DNA from: an uncultured Nocardioides sp.
Lineage (GTDB): Bacteria > Actinomycetota > Actinomycetes > Propionibacteriales > Nocardioidaceae
Length of the DNA: 36,688 nucleotides
Direction of reading: 5' to 3'
Assembly (NCBI RefSeq): GCF_947488025.1
Contig: NZ_CANKYS010000019.1
Location: forward strand, 1-36,688
Part shown: positions 7,006 to 14,819 of the stretch, in pieces
Layout: every line of letters begins with the position of its first letter
Numbering within the stretch: the stretch's first letter is position 1
Position numbers and translations under genes: made by a program
Notes under the pieces: generated by a model
Seen by the model: only the letters and a program-made list of their open reading frames with translations
Database searches by the model: none
What the model was told of the DNA's origin: nothing

Positions 7006-7575
7006 TCAACCCATACGCCCGGTCTCGAGGTAATCGAGGATCGGCACCGCCAGCGGAAAGATGAGGTCGTCCAGCATATAGTGCAGTTGCGACCAGAAGG
7101 CGGGCTCGGCCATCGCCGGCGGGTCGGCATCGGTCAACTGATCGCGCAGCGGGTCGGTGATCGCCGGCATGTGCTGTATCAGATCGCCCGGATAGCCCTT
7201 GGCCGTGAACACCGCCGCCATGAACAGGCAGTAACAGCGGACAAAGGCATCCGAGTTGCTGTTCACGAAGACGCTTTCCTCGTCGAAGAGTTCCTCCACT
7301 GGGTTCAGCAGCCGGATCGTGCCATCGGCGGCCTCGGCCAGAACGCCCTCGCCCGAGGTGCCAAACGCCAGATAGCGGCCGCCCTGCCAGGTCACCTCGA
7401 CACATTGATCGGGAAAGCGCGGAAAGTGGAAATTGGACTTGGGGTAATCTTCCAGTACCGCCAGCCAGTTCGCCTTGACGGTGGTTGTATCGTATTTGCG
7501 CTTGAGCAAGCGGGACAGGCTGGCACCGGCCAGCCCGTCCAGTTCCTTTTCGATACGGGCGAAGAATTCGGTCAT
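7006..7575 (-). CDS. SUKH-like immunity protein of a polymorphic toxin
   Basis: The 189-residue protein starts at ATG 7575 (MTEFFARIEKELDG), whose first bases overlap the stop of the upstream deaminase remnant as ATGA. The block YLAFGTSGEGVLAEAADGTI followed by FVNSNSDAFVRC is the pattern of SUKH-superfamily (SMI1/KNR4-like, probably SUKH-4) immunity proteins, which neutralise nuclease or deaminase toxins. Codon choice and composition look more proteobacterial than the neighbours, which suggests transfer. Near the end, a one-base shift at about 7010 would extend the product to 6896 (RAYGLILCQATVSTWIRPTN), so the C-terminus may be frameshifted. A longer minus-strand frame up to 7782 is the toxin gene read out of frame. 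Confidence 0.62.
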   Translation of the reverse strand: MTEFFARIEKELDGLAGASLSRLLKRKYDTTTVKANWLAVLEDYPKSNFHFPRFPDQCVEVTWQGGRYLAFGTSGEGVLAEAADGTIRLLNPVEELFDEESVFVNSNSDAFVRCYCLFMAAVFTAKGYPGDLIQHMPAITDPLRDQLTDADPPAMAEPAFWSQLHYMLDDLIFPLAVPILDYLETGRMG

Positions 7576-7885
7576 TTGAACCCGTCGAGAATATTCTGCG
7601 GCTCGCGCCGGAAATTTGGCCTGTATTTCACCGCATAGGTGATCTGCGCGCCCGGCGCATAGCGATTCAGCAGCGGCTTGCAGATATCGTGGCATGGGCT
7701 GCGGCCCGAGAAAACTCAAGGAGGCGCTCCGCGCCGGCGGTTTCGGCCACGATGATCTCCTCGGCGTGCATGGTCCCGTCATTCTTGCACCCCATGATCG
7801 AGGTGGTGCCGTCGAGGTCGGCGAGCAGTCGACCGGCGGGGGTCATCCGGACCCGGCGCCCGTCCGGTTCACGAGCGGCGTGCCC
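7572..7885 (-). pseudogene. Decayed deaminase-fold toxin domain
   Basis: Reading the minus strand, one frame gives MTPAGRLLADLDGTTSIMGC and then HAEE at 7757-7768. A frame shifted by one base gives VFSGRSPCHDICKPLLNRYA, with PCHDIC at 7680-7697, and runs to a TGA at 7572-7574. HAE followed by PCxxC is the zinc-binding and catalytic signature of the cytidine-deaminase fold used by polymorphic toxins. The indel lies between 7697 and 7757. The reading frame has no start upstream of about 7885 and no delivery domain, so only a toxin tip remains. The immunity-like gene follows with a four-base overlap, the usual toxin-immunity order. The specific deaminase subfamily cannot be named. Confidence 0.58.
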
Positions 7886-8023
7886 ACGTCACGGCCTACT
7901 GCCGCGATGCCCTGCGGGCGTGTCGAGTGGGTCGTCCAGGGGCGACGCAGGAGCGTCGACGCGACGTGCTGAGAGGTGGTTCCAACCGGGCGCTAGGACA
8001 CCGGCTACAGGCATGGCGATAGG

Positions 8024-8965
8024 TCAGGAACGGCGTCGCTCCCTACGCAGGAGGGAGCGCAGAGTCTCGGCGTTCGCGTAGCCGACCCGTAGCGCGATCT
8101 CGGCGGAGGTGAGGTCCGTGGTTGCTGAGAGGTGCCGAGCTCGTTCGATGCGAAGCCGTTGGACGAACCCGAGCGGAGTGAGGTTGAGCGCCGCACGGAC
8201 TCGTCGTTCGAGGGTGCGCCGGCTGGTGCCGAGCGACTGCGCGACGAAGGCGACGTTGAACGGTTCGTCCAGGCGGGCGCGCACGAAGCGTTCGAACTCG
8301 ACGACGATCGGGTCCTCGTGCCGGAGATGTTCGTATGCGACGAAGGCCGCCTGCGACGGACGCTCGTCGATGATGAGGAGCTTGGCGACATGTTGGGCCA
8401 GGTCGGGGCTGATCGATCGCACGAGTGAGAGCGCGAGGTCGATGTGGGCGAACGCGGCGCCGGCGGTGACGAGGTTCCCGTCCACGACGACCATGGTGTC
8501 GAGATCGAGGGCGACGGTCGGATAGCGCTTCAGGAACTCCGGCCCCAGGAACCAGCTGGTCGTCGCCCGCCGATGATGCATCCGTCCGGTCTCAGCGACA
8601 GCGAACACGCCGGTGCACGCCGCGGCGATCCGGGTGGTCGCGTCGTCGAGGCGCCCGAGCGAGGCGATGACCGAACGAGCATCTCGGCTCTGGAGGGCGT
8701 CGTTGGTAGCGGCGGCCGTGAGGGTTCCAAGCGCAGGGACGACGACCACGTCGAACTCTGCGGACTCCGACAGCGGGTGGTCAACCGACAGGGTCATCGA
8801 TGCCGTCGTGGTCACTCGCCGTTTCGGTCCGAGGATGGCGAGTTCGATCGGGTCGATCCGCGGGTCGACATCGCCGCGGGCCCCGTCGGCCACCCGCACG
8901 ATGTCGATGACCGACGCGACAGCCGAACCGAAGCAGCCGTCGATCGCGATCAGCCCGATACGCAT
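8024..8965 (-). CDS. GlxA-type AraC-family transcriptional regulator
   Basis: The 313-residue product has an N-terminal DJ-1/PfpI-like domain (MRIGLIAIDGCFGSAVASVI, later IAAACTGVFAVAETG around the usual nucleophile elbow) and a C-terminal AraC double helix-turn-helix (FNVAFVAQSLGTSRRTLERR and LTSAEIALRVGYANAETLR). GlxA-like proteins are DNA-binding regulators that usually sense small molecules. The start at 8965 is chosen because the protein begins directly with the conserved domain there; the frame extends to 9061 without homology. The gene is divergent from the monooxygenase at 9074, with about 108 bases between them containing the short palindrome-like GTCGTATACG. It probably controls that gene. 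Confidence 0.85.
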   Translation of the reverse strand: MRIGLIAIDGCFGSAVASVIDIVRVADGARGDVDPRIDPIELAILGPKRRVTTTASMTLSVDHPLSESAEFDVVVVPALGTLTAAATNDALQSRDARSVIASLGRLDDATTRIAAACTGVFAVAETGRMHHRRATTSWFLGPEFLKRYPTVALDLDTMVVVDGNLVTAGAAFAHIDLALSLVRSISPDLAQHVAKLLIIDERPSQAAFVAYEHLRHEDPIVVEFERFVRARLDEPFNVAFVAQSLGTSRRTLERRVRAALNLTPLGFVQRLRIERARHLSATTDLTSAEIALRVGYANAETLRSLLRRERRRS

Positions 8966-9073
8966 GGCGCGAACAATAGCAATACTGTCGTATACGCCAC
9001 TCCCCATCGGCCCTCGCTCGTCATACGCTGAACTTGCCCCCACGAAGAACCCCGACTTCAAGGAGAACCCCTC

Positions 9074-9385
9074 ATGTCCACACCCGCATCACTTCCGTAT
9101 GCCTTCGTCGCCAAGATCGTCGCGGCCGATGGACAGCACGACGCGCTCGCCGATCTGCTCGCCGGCGCTGTCGCACTCGCCAACGAAGAAGTAGGAACGA
9201 TTGTCTGGTTCGCGGTCAGGACCCACGCCGACACCTTCTGGATCTTCGATGCATTCCCCGACGAGGCCGCTCGCGACGCCCACGCCAACGGCGCCATCGT
9301 CGCAGCCCTGACGGCCAACCAGCACCTCCTCGGCGCAGCACCCGAGATCCTGGCGGCCGACGTCCTCGCGTCCAAGCTCCCGTAG
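9074..9385 (+). CDS. Antibiotic-biosynthesis-monooxygenase (ABM) domain protein
   Basis: The 103-residue protein is a single ABM ferredoxin-like alpha+beta barrel: FVAKIVAADGQHDALADLLA, then GTIVWFAVRTHADTFWIFDAF and DEAARDAHANGAIVAAL. Such proteins act as small cofactor-free oxygenases or as dimeric binding proteins for quinone-like compounds. The size matches the family. It is transcribed away from a GlxA-type regulator that probably controls it. A ribosome site (AAGGAG) lies upstream of the ATG. The substrate cannot be told from sequence. Confidence 0.83.
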   Translation: MSTPASLPYAFVAKIVAADGQHDALADLLAGAVALANEEVGTIVWFAVRTHADTFWIFDAFPDEAARDAHANGAIVAALTANQHLLGAAPEILAADVLASKLP

Positions 9386-9597
9386 TCCGCCAACGCACGA
9401 GATCATCGCGGCCCGCCGAGCCGTCGCCAGGTCGCGACGCAACGCCACGCTGCGTTGCCGAGCGGTGTGAGGCCTATCGGCACACGGACAGGATGCCGGC
9501 CGCGAGCGATCAGCCGGCGAGGGGTCCGTCGCAGAGGAGAGCGACGTCGGTGTCGGGCAGAGCCACGAGGTCAGCGCATCGCGCGACCACCAGAACC

Positions 9598-9638
9598 GAA
9601 CCGCCCCTGCCCTGCGTTTCCGCAGGTCAGGGCGGTTC
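9598..9638. terminator. Strong hairpin between monooxygenase gene and ISL3 scrap
   Basis: GAACCGCC..CTGCCCTGCG and CGCAGGTCAGGGCGGTTC form a nearly perfect stem of about 18 pairs with a TTTC loop. It lies 212 bases after the monooxygenase stop. It could be a terminator or part of the end of the transposon remnant. The bases between 9386 and 9597 show no gene. Confidence 0.5.
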
Positions 9639-9656
9639 GCCGGAGCCACCTGTCGG

Positions 9657-9872
9657 ACCCTGAAGAAGCGAGCCGCTGACGTGCTCGCCTACTTCGAAGG
9701 ACCCGGCACCAGCGACGGGCCGACCGAGGCGCTCAACGGCGTCATCGAGAAGACCCGCCGCCTGGCCCACGGCTTCCGCAACTTCACCAACTACCGGATC
9801 CGGATCCTGCTCGCCGCCGACGGCTCACGTCCCTACCGACGCCGTCCCTCGATCAGACCCGAACCATCCTGA
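9657..9872 (+). pseudogene. ISL3-family transposase, C-terminal fragment
   Basis: The frame reads LKKRAADVLAYFEGPGTSDG, then PTEALNGVIEKTRRLAHGFR and NFTNYRIRILLAADG. This is the diagnostic C-terminal block of ISL3 transposases (TSNGPTEAxNGxxExxRxxAxGFRNxxNYxxRxLLxxGG), including the last catalytic Glu region. All of the upstream catalytic core is absent. A GTG at 9681 could start a 63-residue product, but it would have no function. It is a transposon remnant. Confidence 0.82.
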
Positions 9873-9910
9873 ACTGGGAAGGGCCGGCAAACGTCTCGGG
9901 GGAGTCGCAC

Positions 9911-10198
9911 GTGCAAGTTGGTCGTGTCGTTATGTCGATGTGGGCTGCAGCCCTTGTGGTGTTGACTCAGCTGGCGGTGGTGGGTACGTCGTCATCAGCT
10001 GGAGTGGCTGCGGCGGCGAACACCCCTTCAGCTGAGCTATTCATCGGGGGTGAACCCGTCACCGTCGGTGAAGACGGAGCGGCACAGCCGGTCATGGCGA
10101 CCTTTGCTGCGAACGAGGGCGAACGTGTCGCACTCAGCGCGCGCGCCGCTGACGGCTACTCCTGGATAGGGGTTCGTTCGCTTAATCTCTCCGAGTGA
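9911..10198 (+). CDS. Secreted beta-domain protein, N-terminal part (frameshifted gene)
   Basis: The GTG-started product has a long signal peptide (residues 1 to about 36, ending near AAAANT) and the start of an extracellular domain with FAANEGERVALSARAADGYS. It stops at 10198. The frame shifted by one base picks up the protein directly: VRLISPSDVVLGES, then LLPEAGEYAVELTSGSG, and continues into the frame that ends at 10823. The indel falls near the GGGG run at 10168-10171. The combined protein resembles actinobacterial secreted proteins with repeated pre-peptidase-C-like beta-sandwich units, each with an F-x-A-x-x-GxxV half and an LPxxGxYxV half. Homopolymer slippage or sequencing error could cause the split. 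Confidence 0.6.
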   Translation: MQVGRVVMSMWAAALVVLTQLAVVGTSSSAGVAAAANTPSAELFIGGEPVTVGEDGAAQPVMATFAANEGERVALSARAADGYSWIGVRSLNLSE

Positions 10199-10310
10199 CG
10201 TAGTTCTGGGCGAGAGTCAGGACTGGGGCGAGGCCTTCGTCGAACCCATCCTTCTGCCCGAGGCCGGGGAGTACGCCGTCGAGCTCACGTCGGGCTCCGG
10301 CGCTTCCATC

Positions 10311-10823
10311 GTGCAAGTGTCGCCTGCCGCGGCCACGGTGCACGAAACGATCGTGGCGTCCGACAGTCCTAGCCCATGGAAGCATGCCCTCGCCCCGGGC
10401 GAGAACGCTCTCCTCGGCCTTGAGCTTTCAGCCGGGCAGAAGGTCTTCATCACGACATCGACACATTCTGGGACCGACTACTACCACGACCCCGAGGACC
10501 CTGACTTCGGCGGTGTCAACACGGCCGTTGAGCTACTCGACTCGAGCGGGGCAATTGTTGCTCAAGCGGAGGAGTGGTCGAGCGTCGTTGAATTGCCGTA
10601 CGAGGCAGCTTCATCGGAGACCTACAAGATCAGGTTCGACCCTCGCGGAGACGCCAGTGGCCACGTAGAGCTGCGAGCGTTCGATGTGACCGAGCCGCTC
10701 GAGTCGCCGTTGGCGGGCGGGGTTGGTCGAGTCGTTGGCACCAGCCCCGGCCAGCGTTTGGTGGCGACTCGAATCGACACGGCGAACACCTGGGCGTCCG
10801 CACTCTCTCCGCGGGAGGCATGA
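10311..10823 (+). CDS. Secreted beta-domain protein, C-terminal part (frameshifted gene)
   Basis: This frame continues the secreted protein begun at 9911. The GTG is only the first start codon in an already open frame that reaches back to about 10172, so it is probably not a real start. It carries a second beta-sandwich unit (ALAPGENALLGLELSAGQKV, later AVELLDSSGAIVAQAE, then DASGHVELRAFDVTEP) and the start of a third (GTSPGQRLVATRID), then stops at 10823 in mid-domain. The 3' end therefore also looks truncated. Such proteins are usually much longer and end in RHS repeats or further beta units. I infer a decayed surface or secreted protein. Confidence 0.55.
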   Translation: MQVSPAAATVHETIVASDSPSPWKHALAPGENALLGLELSAGQKVFITTSTHSGTDYYHDPEDPDFGGVNTAVELLDSSGAIVAQAEEWSSVVELPYEAASSETYKIRFDPRGDASGHVELRAFDVTEPLESPLAGGVGRVVGTSPGQRLVATRIDTANTWASALSPREA

Positions 10824-10878
10824 GTAAGCACTGCGCCTGATGACATTCGGCAACGGGGGGCTGTCCGGACCGAGGTCC

Positions 10879-11289
10879 TTACACAACGACGATGTCCGGA
10901 CCCGCACCCGGCCCCGCGGCGTGGGGGGCGAACGTCGCGGCGATGACGCGCCACCGGCCTTCCTCTTGGACCCACAGTCGCGTGTAGCGCAGCCGCGCTG
11001 CAGTCTCCGAGCCGTCGTGGATCGCTACCACGGTGGCGACGAGATCAGTCACACCGGTCTTGCCATCGTCACGGACGGTGACCGCCTCCTCCTCAAGCTG
11101 GAGGATCCGGAGCGACCCGGACAGGTAGGCGATGAGGTCGTCGGTCTTGGTGAAGAGCGCGCCGTCGGGGCCGGCGCCGACGACACGCGGGTGCAGGAGG
11201 GCATCAAGTGCGTCGAGGTCTCCCCGGCGCTGGGCTGCTTGGAGGTGGCGCTCAGCGTCCACGAGGTCCATGGGGTCCTTCCCTGTCAT
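10879..11289 (-). CDS. NTF2-like / SnoaL-type protein (DUF4440-like)
   Basis: The 136-residue protein shows the cone-shaped NTF2-like pattern: an N-terminal helix (DLVDAERHLQAAQRRGDLDAL), LLHPRVVGAGPDGALFTKTD, a middle LRILQLEEEAVTVRDDG, and a C-terminal RYTRLWVQEEGRWRVIAATF strand pair. Members are small enzymes, immunity-type proteins or ligand binders. The ATG overlaps the stop of the response regulator by four bases (ATGA), so it is the last gene of the sensor kinase-regulator operon. Its role there is unknown. Confidence 0.8.
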   Translation of the reverse strand: MTGKDPMDLVDAERHLQAAQRRGDLDALDALLHPRVVGAGPDGALFTKTDDLIAYLSGSLRILQLEEEAVTVRDDGKTGVTDLVATVVAIHDGSETAARLRYTRLWVQEEGRWRVIAATFAPHAAGPGAGPDIVVV

Positions 11290-11936
11290 CGAGTATCGAA
11301 GAGGTGGTGGTGGTAGGCCAACACGATCGCTTGCGCGCGATCCCTGACCTGGAGCTTGCGCAGGAGCCGGGTCACGTGCGTCTTGACGGTGGTGTCGCTG
11401 ATGAAGAGCTCGCGCCCGATCTCGGCATTGGACAAGCCGAGGGCGATGAGTCGAAAGACGTCTAGCTCCCGGGCGGTGAGGGTGTCGAGCGTGACGGGTC
11501 GTGGCTCTCGACGCTCCTTCGTGAAGTGAGCGATGAGGCTGCGGGTCACCGAGGGCGACAGCAACGCGGCTCCGGCCGCGATTGTGCGCACCGCAGCGAT
11601 GAGTTGCTCGGGAGGATCGTCTTTGAGGACGAAACCACTGGCGCCGGCACGCAGTGCTTCGTACACAAGGTCATCGTGGTTGAACGTCGTCAGGATGAGG
11701 ACCTTGGCGTCCTCGTCTGCGGCGAAGATCCGGCGAGTCGCCTCGAGGCCGTCCAGCTCGGGCATGCGTATGTCCATGAGGATGACGTCGGGTCGGTGGC
11801 GGGCGGCACGTGCGACTGCTTCGATGCCGTTGCCCGCCTCGGCTACGACCTCGATGTCCGGCTCCACGTCGAGCAACATGCGCAGACCCGCGCGGACCAT
11901 CCCCTGATCGTCGACGATCAACGTCTTGATGCTCAC
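11286..11936 (-). CDS. NarL/LuxR-family response regulator
   Basis: The 216-residue protein has a receiver domain (residues 1 to about 120) with Asp9-Asp10, the phospho-acceptor Asp55 in VILMDIRMPELDG, a conserved Thr/Ser (LILTTFN) and Lys (FVLKDDPP). A C-terminal LuxR helix-turn-helix follows (LTARELDVFRLIALGLSNAE through TVKTHVTRLLRKL). It should bind DNA as a phosphorylated dimer. The sensor kinase gene lies four bases upstream on the same strand and the NTF2-like gene overlaps its stop, so the three form one operon. Targets are unknown; the divergent CPBP protease gene beyond the kinase is a possible one. Confidence 0.93.
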   Translation of the reverse strand: MSIKTLIVDDQGMVRAGLRMLLDVEPDIEVVAEAGNGIEAVARAARHRPDVILMDIRMPELDGLEATRRIFAADEDAKVLILTTFNHDDLVYEALRAGASGFVLKDDPPEQLIAAVRTIAAGAALLSPSVTRSLIAHFTKERREPRPVTLDTLTARELDVFRLIALGLSNAEIGRELFISDTTVKTHVTRLLRKLQVRDRAQAIVLAYHHHLFDTR

Positions 11937-11940
11937 GCCG

Positions 11941-13101
11941 TCAGCCCGGGCCCAGCGGGAGTCGTGCGCGCAGGGCGAAGCCGCCGGTCTCCGTGGGGCC
12001 CGCGGTCATGCTTCCCCCGTAGAGCGCGACCCGTTCACGGATTCCGACCAGACCGTGACCGAGGCTGTCTGTCGTGGTCGGTCCGCCGCCGTCGTCGCGG
12101 ACCTCCAGTTCGAGGCCATCGGTGCAGTAGCGCAGGTGGACCTCGGCACGGTGGGTGTGGGCGTGTTTGATGACGTTGGTCAGGCCTTCCTGGGTAATGC
12201 GGTAGGCCGAGAGTGCTAGCCCGGGGGGAAGGTCGACGGCTTCGCCATGGACGTGAAGATCGGTGTCGATCCCCGCAGCGCGCACGGTGTCCAGGAGCGC
12301 AGCGATCCCGCCGAGGCCGGGCTGGGGGGCCAGGTCCAGGGGGTCGCCGTCGCGGCGCATCGCCTCCAGCAGCCTGCGCATCTCGGTCAGGGCGTCGCGG
12401 CCGGCCTCTTCCACGTTGCGCAGAGTCTCCCGACTCGTCACGTCCTCAACCGGCAGCCGGTGTCTCAGTGCCCCCACCTGCAGGACCATCACGCTCACTG
12501 CGTGGGCGACGATGTCGTGCAGCTCGCGAGCGATCCGGGCCCGTTCCTCTGCGACCGCCACCCTTCCCTCGTTGCGACGTTGCCACTCTGCTCTGGCCGC
12601 ACGCTCCTCTGCGGCCTCGGCCTGCTCCGTGCGGGCGTGCAGGGTGAACCCCACCAGCCACCCGGCAGCGAAGAGTCCTGGGATGAAGAACAGATCGCCC
12701 GCCGTGTGGGTTGGGTCCTGGTAGGCCACGGTCGCTGCTGACGCCACCACCACGGCAAGCCCCGCACGGGCCTGCCGATGGTCCTTCAGATCACCCAGGA
12801 GCACCGCGGCGATCATCCCCACGATGGAGAGCGGGGCCTGCCCCGCGATCAACGAGCCGTCGACTATGGACAAGGTGGCGCTCGACAGCCACGTACCCGC
12901 CGGGATCGCGAAGGGCGCTCGACGGCGAAGCGTCAGGGCCAGACTCATGACGACCACGGCGACCGCGTGGAAGACGACGCCGACGTCGTCGGTGCCGGTC
13001 GAGCCGGTGTGCGTCACGATGGTCAGGGCCGCCGCGGCGGCCAGGCAGACGATGATTGCATCCAACCCGTGCTCAAGGAGGAAGACCCGCAGTCGGTGCA
13101 C
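11941..13101 (-). CDS. NarL-type sensor histidine kinase
   Basis: The 386-residue protein has about five membrane segments in residues 12-155 (IIVCLAAAAALTIVTH, then AVAVVVMSLALTL and others) and no large extracellular loop. A HisKA_3 dimerisation helix with the phospho-acceptor His195 in ARELHDIVAHAVSVMV follows, and then a HATPase_c domain (LTNVIKHAHTHRAEVHLRY, VRDDGGGPTTTDSLGHGLVG). It phosphorylates the response regulator encoded next to it. The stimulus probably comes from the membrane or cell envelope, given the lack of a sensor loop. It is divergent from a CPBP protease gene, with 132 bases between the two starts. Confidence 0.92.
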   Translation of the reverse strand: MHRLRVFLLEHGLDAIIVCLAAAAALTIVTHTGSTGTDDVGVVFHAVAVVVMSLALTLRRRAPFAIPAGTWLSSATLSIVDGSLIAGQAPLSIVGMIAAVLLGDLKDHRQARAGLAVVVASAATVAYQDPTHTAGDLFFIPGLFAAGWLVGFTLHARTEQAEAAEERAARAEWQRRNEGRVAVAEERARIARELHDIVAHAVSVMVLQVGALRHRLPVEDVTSRETLRNVEEAGRDALTEMRRLLEAMRRDGDPLDLAPQPGLGGIAALLDTVRAAGIDTDLHVHGEAVDLPPGLALSAYRITQEGLTNVIKHAHTHRAEVHLRYCTDGLELEVRDDGGGPTTTDSLGHGLVGIRERVALYGGSMTAGPTETGGFALRARLPLGPG

Positions 13102-13233
13102 CCGGCCAACGTATCGCCCTCGCCGGCGTCCAGCGTCCTACGTTGGTAGGACGCCGGGTCCTCAGGTGGTCGTAGCGAGGAGACGGCCTTCGGAGGACGC
13201 ACCGGACCCTGTTTCGCTCCTAGCGTCGCCGGC

Positions 13234-14097
13234 ATGGACCTGCCTCAGGAGACGACGACCCGCGACGATGGGAGAGGGCTCGCAACCCCCGCATTCGGAA
13301 CGACGAGACCGGTACCTCGTGCCACAGTCACGCCAGACCCTGCTCGCGCGGGTGCCCTGCCATCGGTCCCGCAGTACTCGCGCCGTCGTATTCTCGGCAC
13401 GTGGGCAGCGGCAGCCCTGCCGATGGCGGCGCTCGCCTGGGTGGGGGGTCCCCTCCTGGCCGACGCACTCGAGGGGCCGAGCGCCTGGCCCCGCGCGATC
13501 CTGGTCTGTCTCACCGCCGGCCTGGTCTGGCAGTTCATCCTCGTCATGGGCGCCCTGCGCCATGAGCAGGGGACGCTGCGCTGGTCGGTCGCCAAAGAGG
13601 CCTTGTGGCTGCGGTCCCCGCGTAGCCCCCGCAGTGGCCGCAGCGGTGGTCGGCTCTGGTGGCTTCTCGTCCCACTGGTCCTGCTGGTGGCGGCCACCGA
13701 GGAGCTGCCGAGCCTGCCATCACCGGACCACCGCGACCTCGGCACGTTCCTCCAGTCCAGCGCCGGCCAGGACTTCATGGCGGGAAACTGGCCCTGGTTC
13801 GCGTTGATCCTCACCATGATGATCCTCAACACCGTCCTTGGGGAAGAGCTCCTGTTTCGCGGCCTGCTGCTGCCTCGCATGCGAGGAGCGTTCGGCCGTG
13901 GGGACTGGTGTGCCAACGGCGTCCTCTTCGCCGTCTACCACCTCCACGTCCCGTGGGCCATCCCAGCAAGCCTCCTCGACATGTTCCTCGTCTCTTATCC
14001 CGCCAGTCGCTACCGGAGCGCACTCATCGGCATCTGCGTACACAGCGTGCAGACCGTCGTGCTGGGGGCACTGACGCTGCTCCTGGTGCTGGGTTGA
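13234..14097 (+). CDS. CPBP-family intramembrane glutamic endopeptidase
   Basis: The 287-residue membrane protein carries the ABI/CPBP signature. GEELLFRGLLLP near residue 205 gives the EExxxR motif with the catalytic Glu pair. GVLFAVYHLHVPWAIP supplies the second-helix His residues, and SALIGICVHSVQTVVLG the last His. Several hydrophobic segments surround these motifs, and a basic, Pro-rich cytoplasmic N-terminus of about 50 residues precedes them. Such enzymes cleave transmembrane substrates, process prenylated peptides, or serve in bacteriocin self-immunity. The gene faces away from the sensor kinase operon. The first upstream ATG with a domain-compatible frame is used as start. Confidence 0.88.
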   Translation: MDLPQETTTRDDGRGLATPAFGTTRPVPRATVTPDPARAGALPSVPQYSRRRILGTWAAAALPMAALAWVGGPLLADALEGPSAWPRAILVCLTAGLVWQFILVMGALRHEQGTLRWSVAKEALWLRSPRSPRSGRSGGRLWWLLVPLVLLVAATEELPSLPSPDHRDLGTFLQSSAGQDFMAGNWPWFALILTMMILNTVLGEELLFRGLLLPRMRGAFGRGDWCANGVLFAVYHLHVPWAIPASLLDMFLVSYPASRYRSALIGICVHSVQTVVLGALTLLLVLG

Positions 14098-14235
14098 GCG
14101 GTCATCCGTGCACCTAGCCACGGCCGGGTCCGGCTGCTTCGTGCCAGCGGGCGAGGACGTCGACAACCAGGTCAACATTCACCCTCGGTGCACCGGCGCC
14201 GAACTCGGTCCTACTTGAGAGGAAACATCCCAGTC

Positions 14236-14673
14236 ATGTTCCACGCCCCCGTCACGCCAACGCCCGCCACTGCCGCTCCGACTCATGAACCGCTCGACCG
14301 CCGACTGGTCCTCAGCGGGCTGTGGACCTCGATGTTGTTGGTGTTCGCCTACGTGGACATCTTCGGCTTCTTCCGCGCCGACGTGATCAACGGCGCCCTG
14401 GCCGGCGAGGTGTCGGGACCGGGGTTCGCAATCGACCAGACCTTCTTGACCCTCACGACGCTGTACATCCTGATCCCGAGCCTGATGGTGGCCGGCTGCC
14501 TCCTGCTCCCGCGCCGACCGAACCGACTCGCCAACCTCACGCTCGCCCCCATCTATGCGCTGACCATCGTCGGCGGGATGCTGGGCGAGACATGGGTGTA
14601 CTACCTGATCGGTAGCTGCGTCGAACTCGTGCTGCTCGTGACGGTCGTTCGTGTCGCGCACCGCTGGCGCTAA
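14236..14673 (+). CDS. Four-helix membrane protein (DUF6326-like)
   Basis: The 145-residue product has four hydrophobic segments: LWTSMLLVFAYVDIFGFF, LTTLYILIPSLMVAGCLLLP, LTLAPIYALTIVGGMLG and CVELVLLVTVVRVA. The order and the FAYVDIFGFF block match a small family of uncharacterised membrane proteins (DUF6326, recalled from family naming). ATG 14236 is chosen because GAGAGGAAA lies upstream and the extension to 14188 adds only a basic, non-conserved tail. No function is known for this family. Confidence 0.75.
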   Translation: MFHAPVTPTPATAAPTHEPLDRRLVLSGLWTSMLLVFAYVDIFGFFRADVINGALAGEVSGPGFAIDQTFLTLTTLYILIPSLMVAGCLLLPRRPNRLANLTLAPIYALTIVGGMLGETWVYYLIGSCVELVLLVTVVRVAHRWR

Positions 14674-14708
14674 ACCTCGGTGATCGGAGAGAAGTTGAGC
14701 CACATCGC

Positions 14709-14816
14709 ATGCCTCCACCACAGGAACGGACTCAGCTCGGATCGACCACCGCGATCTGGATCATCGTGCCCCTCGCTGTCGGCCCGACCCTGCTTCGCCG
14801 ATCAGAGGTGAAGTAG
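14709..14816 (+). CDS. Possible small peptide (35 residues)
   Basis: A short frame, MPPPQERTQLGSTTAIWIIV and onward, ends three bases before the next lipoprotein start. It has one moderately hydrophobic stretch (TTAIWIIVPLAVGP). GGAGAGAAG lies about 17-25 bases upstream, too far for a good ribosome site. It may be a leader peptide coupled to the lipoprotein gene, or chance. Evidence is weak. Confidence 0.25.
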   Translation: MPPPQERTQLGSTTAIWIIVPLAVGPTLLRRSEVK

Positions 14817-14819
14817 CCG

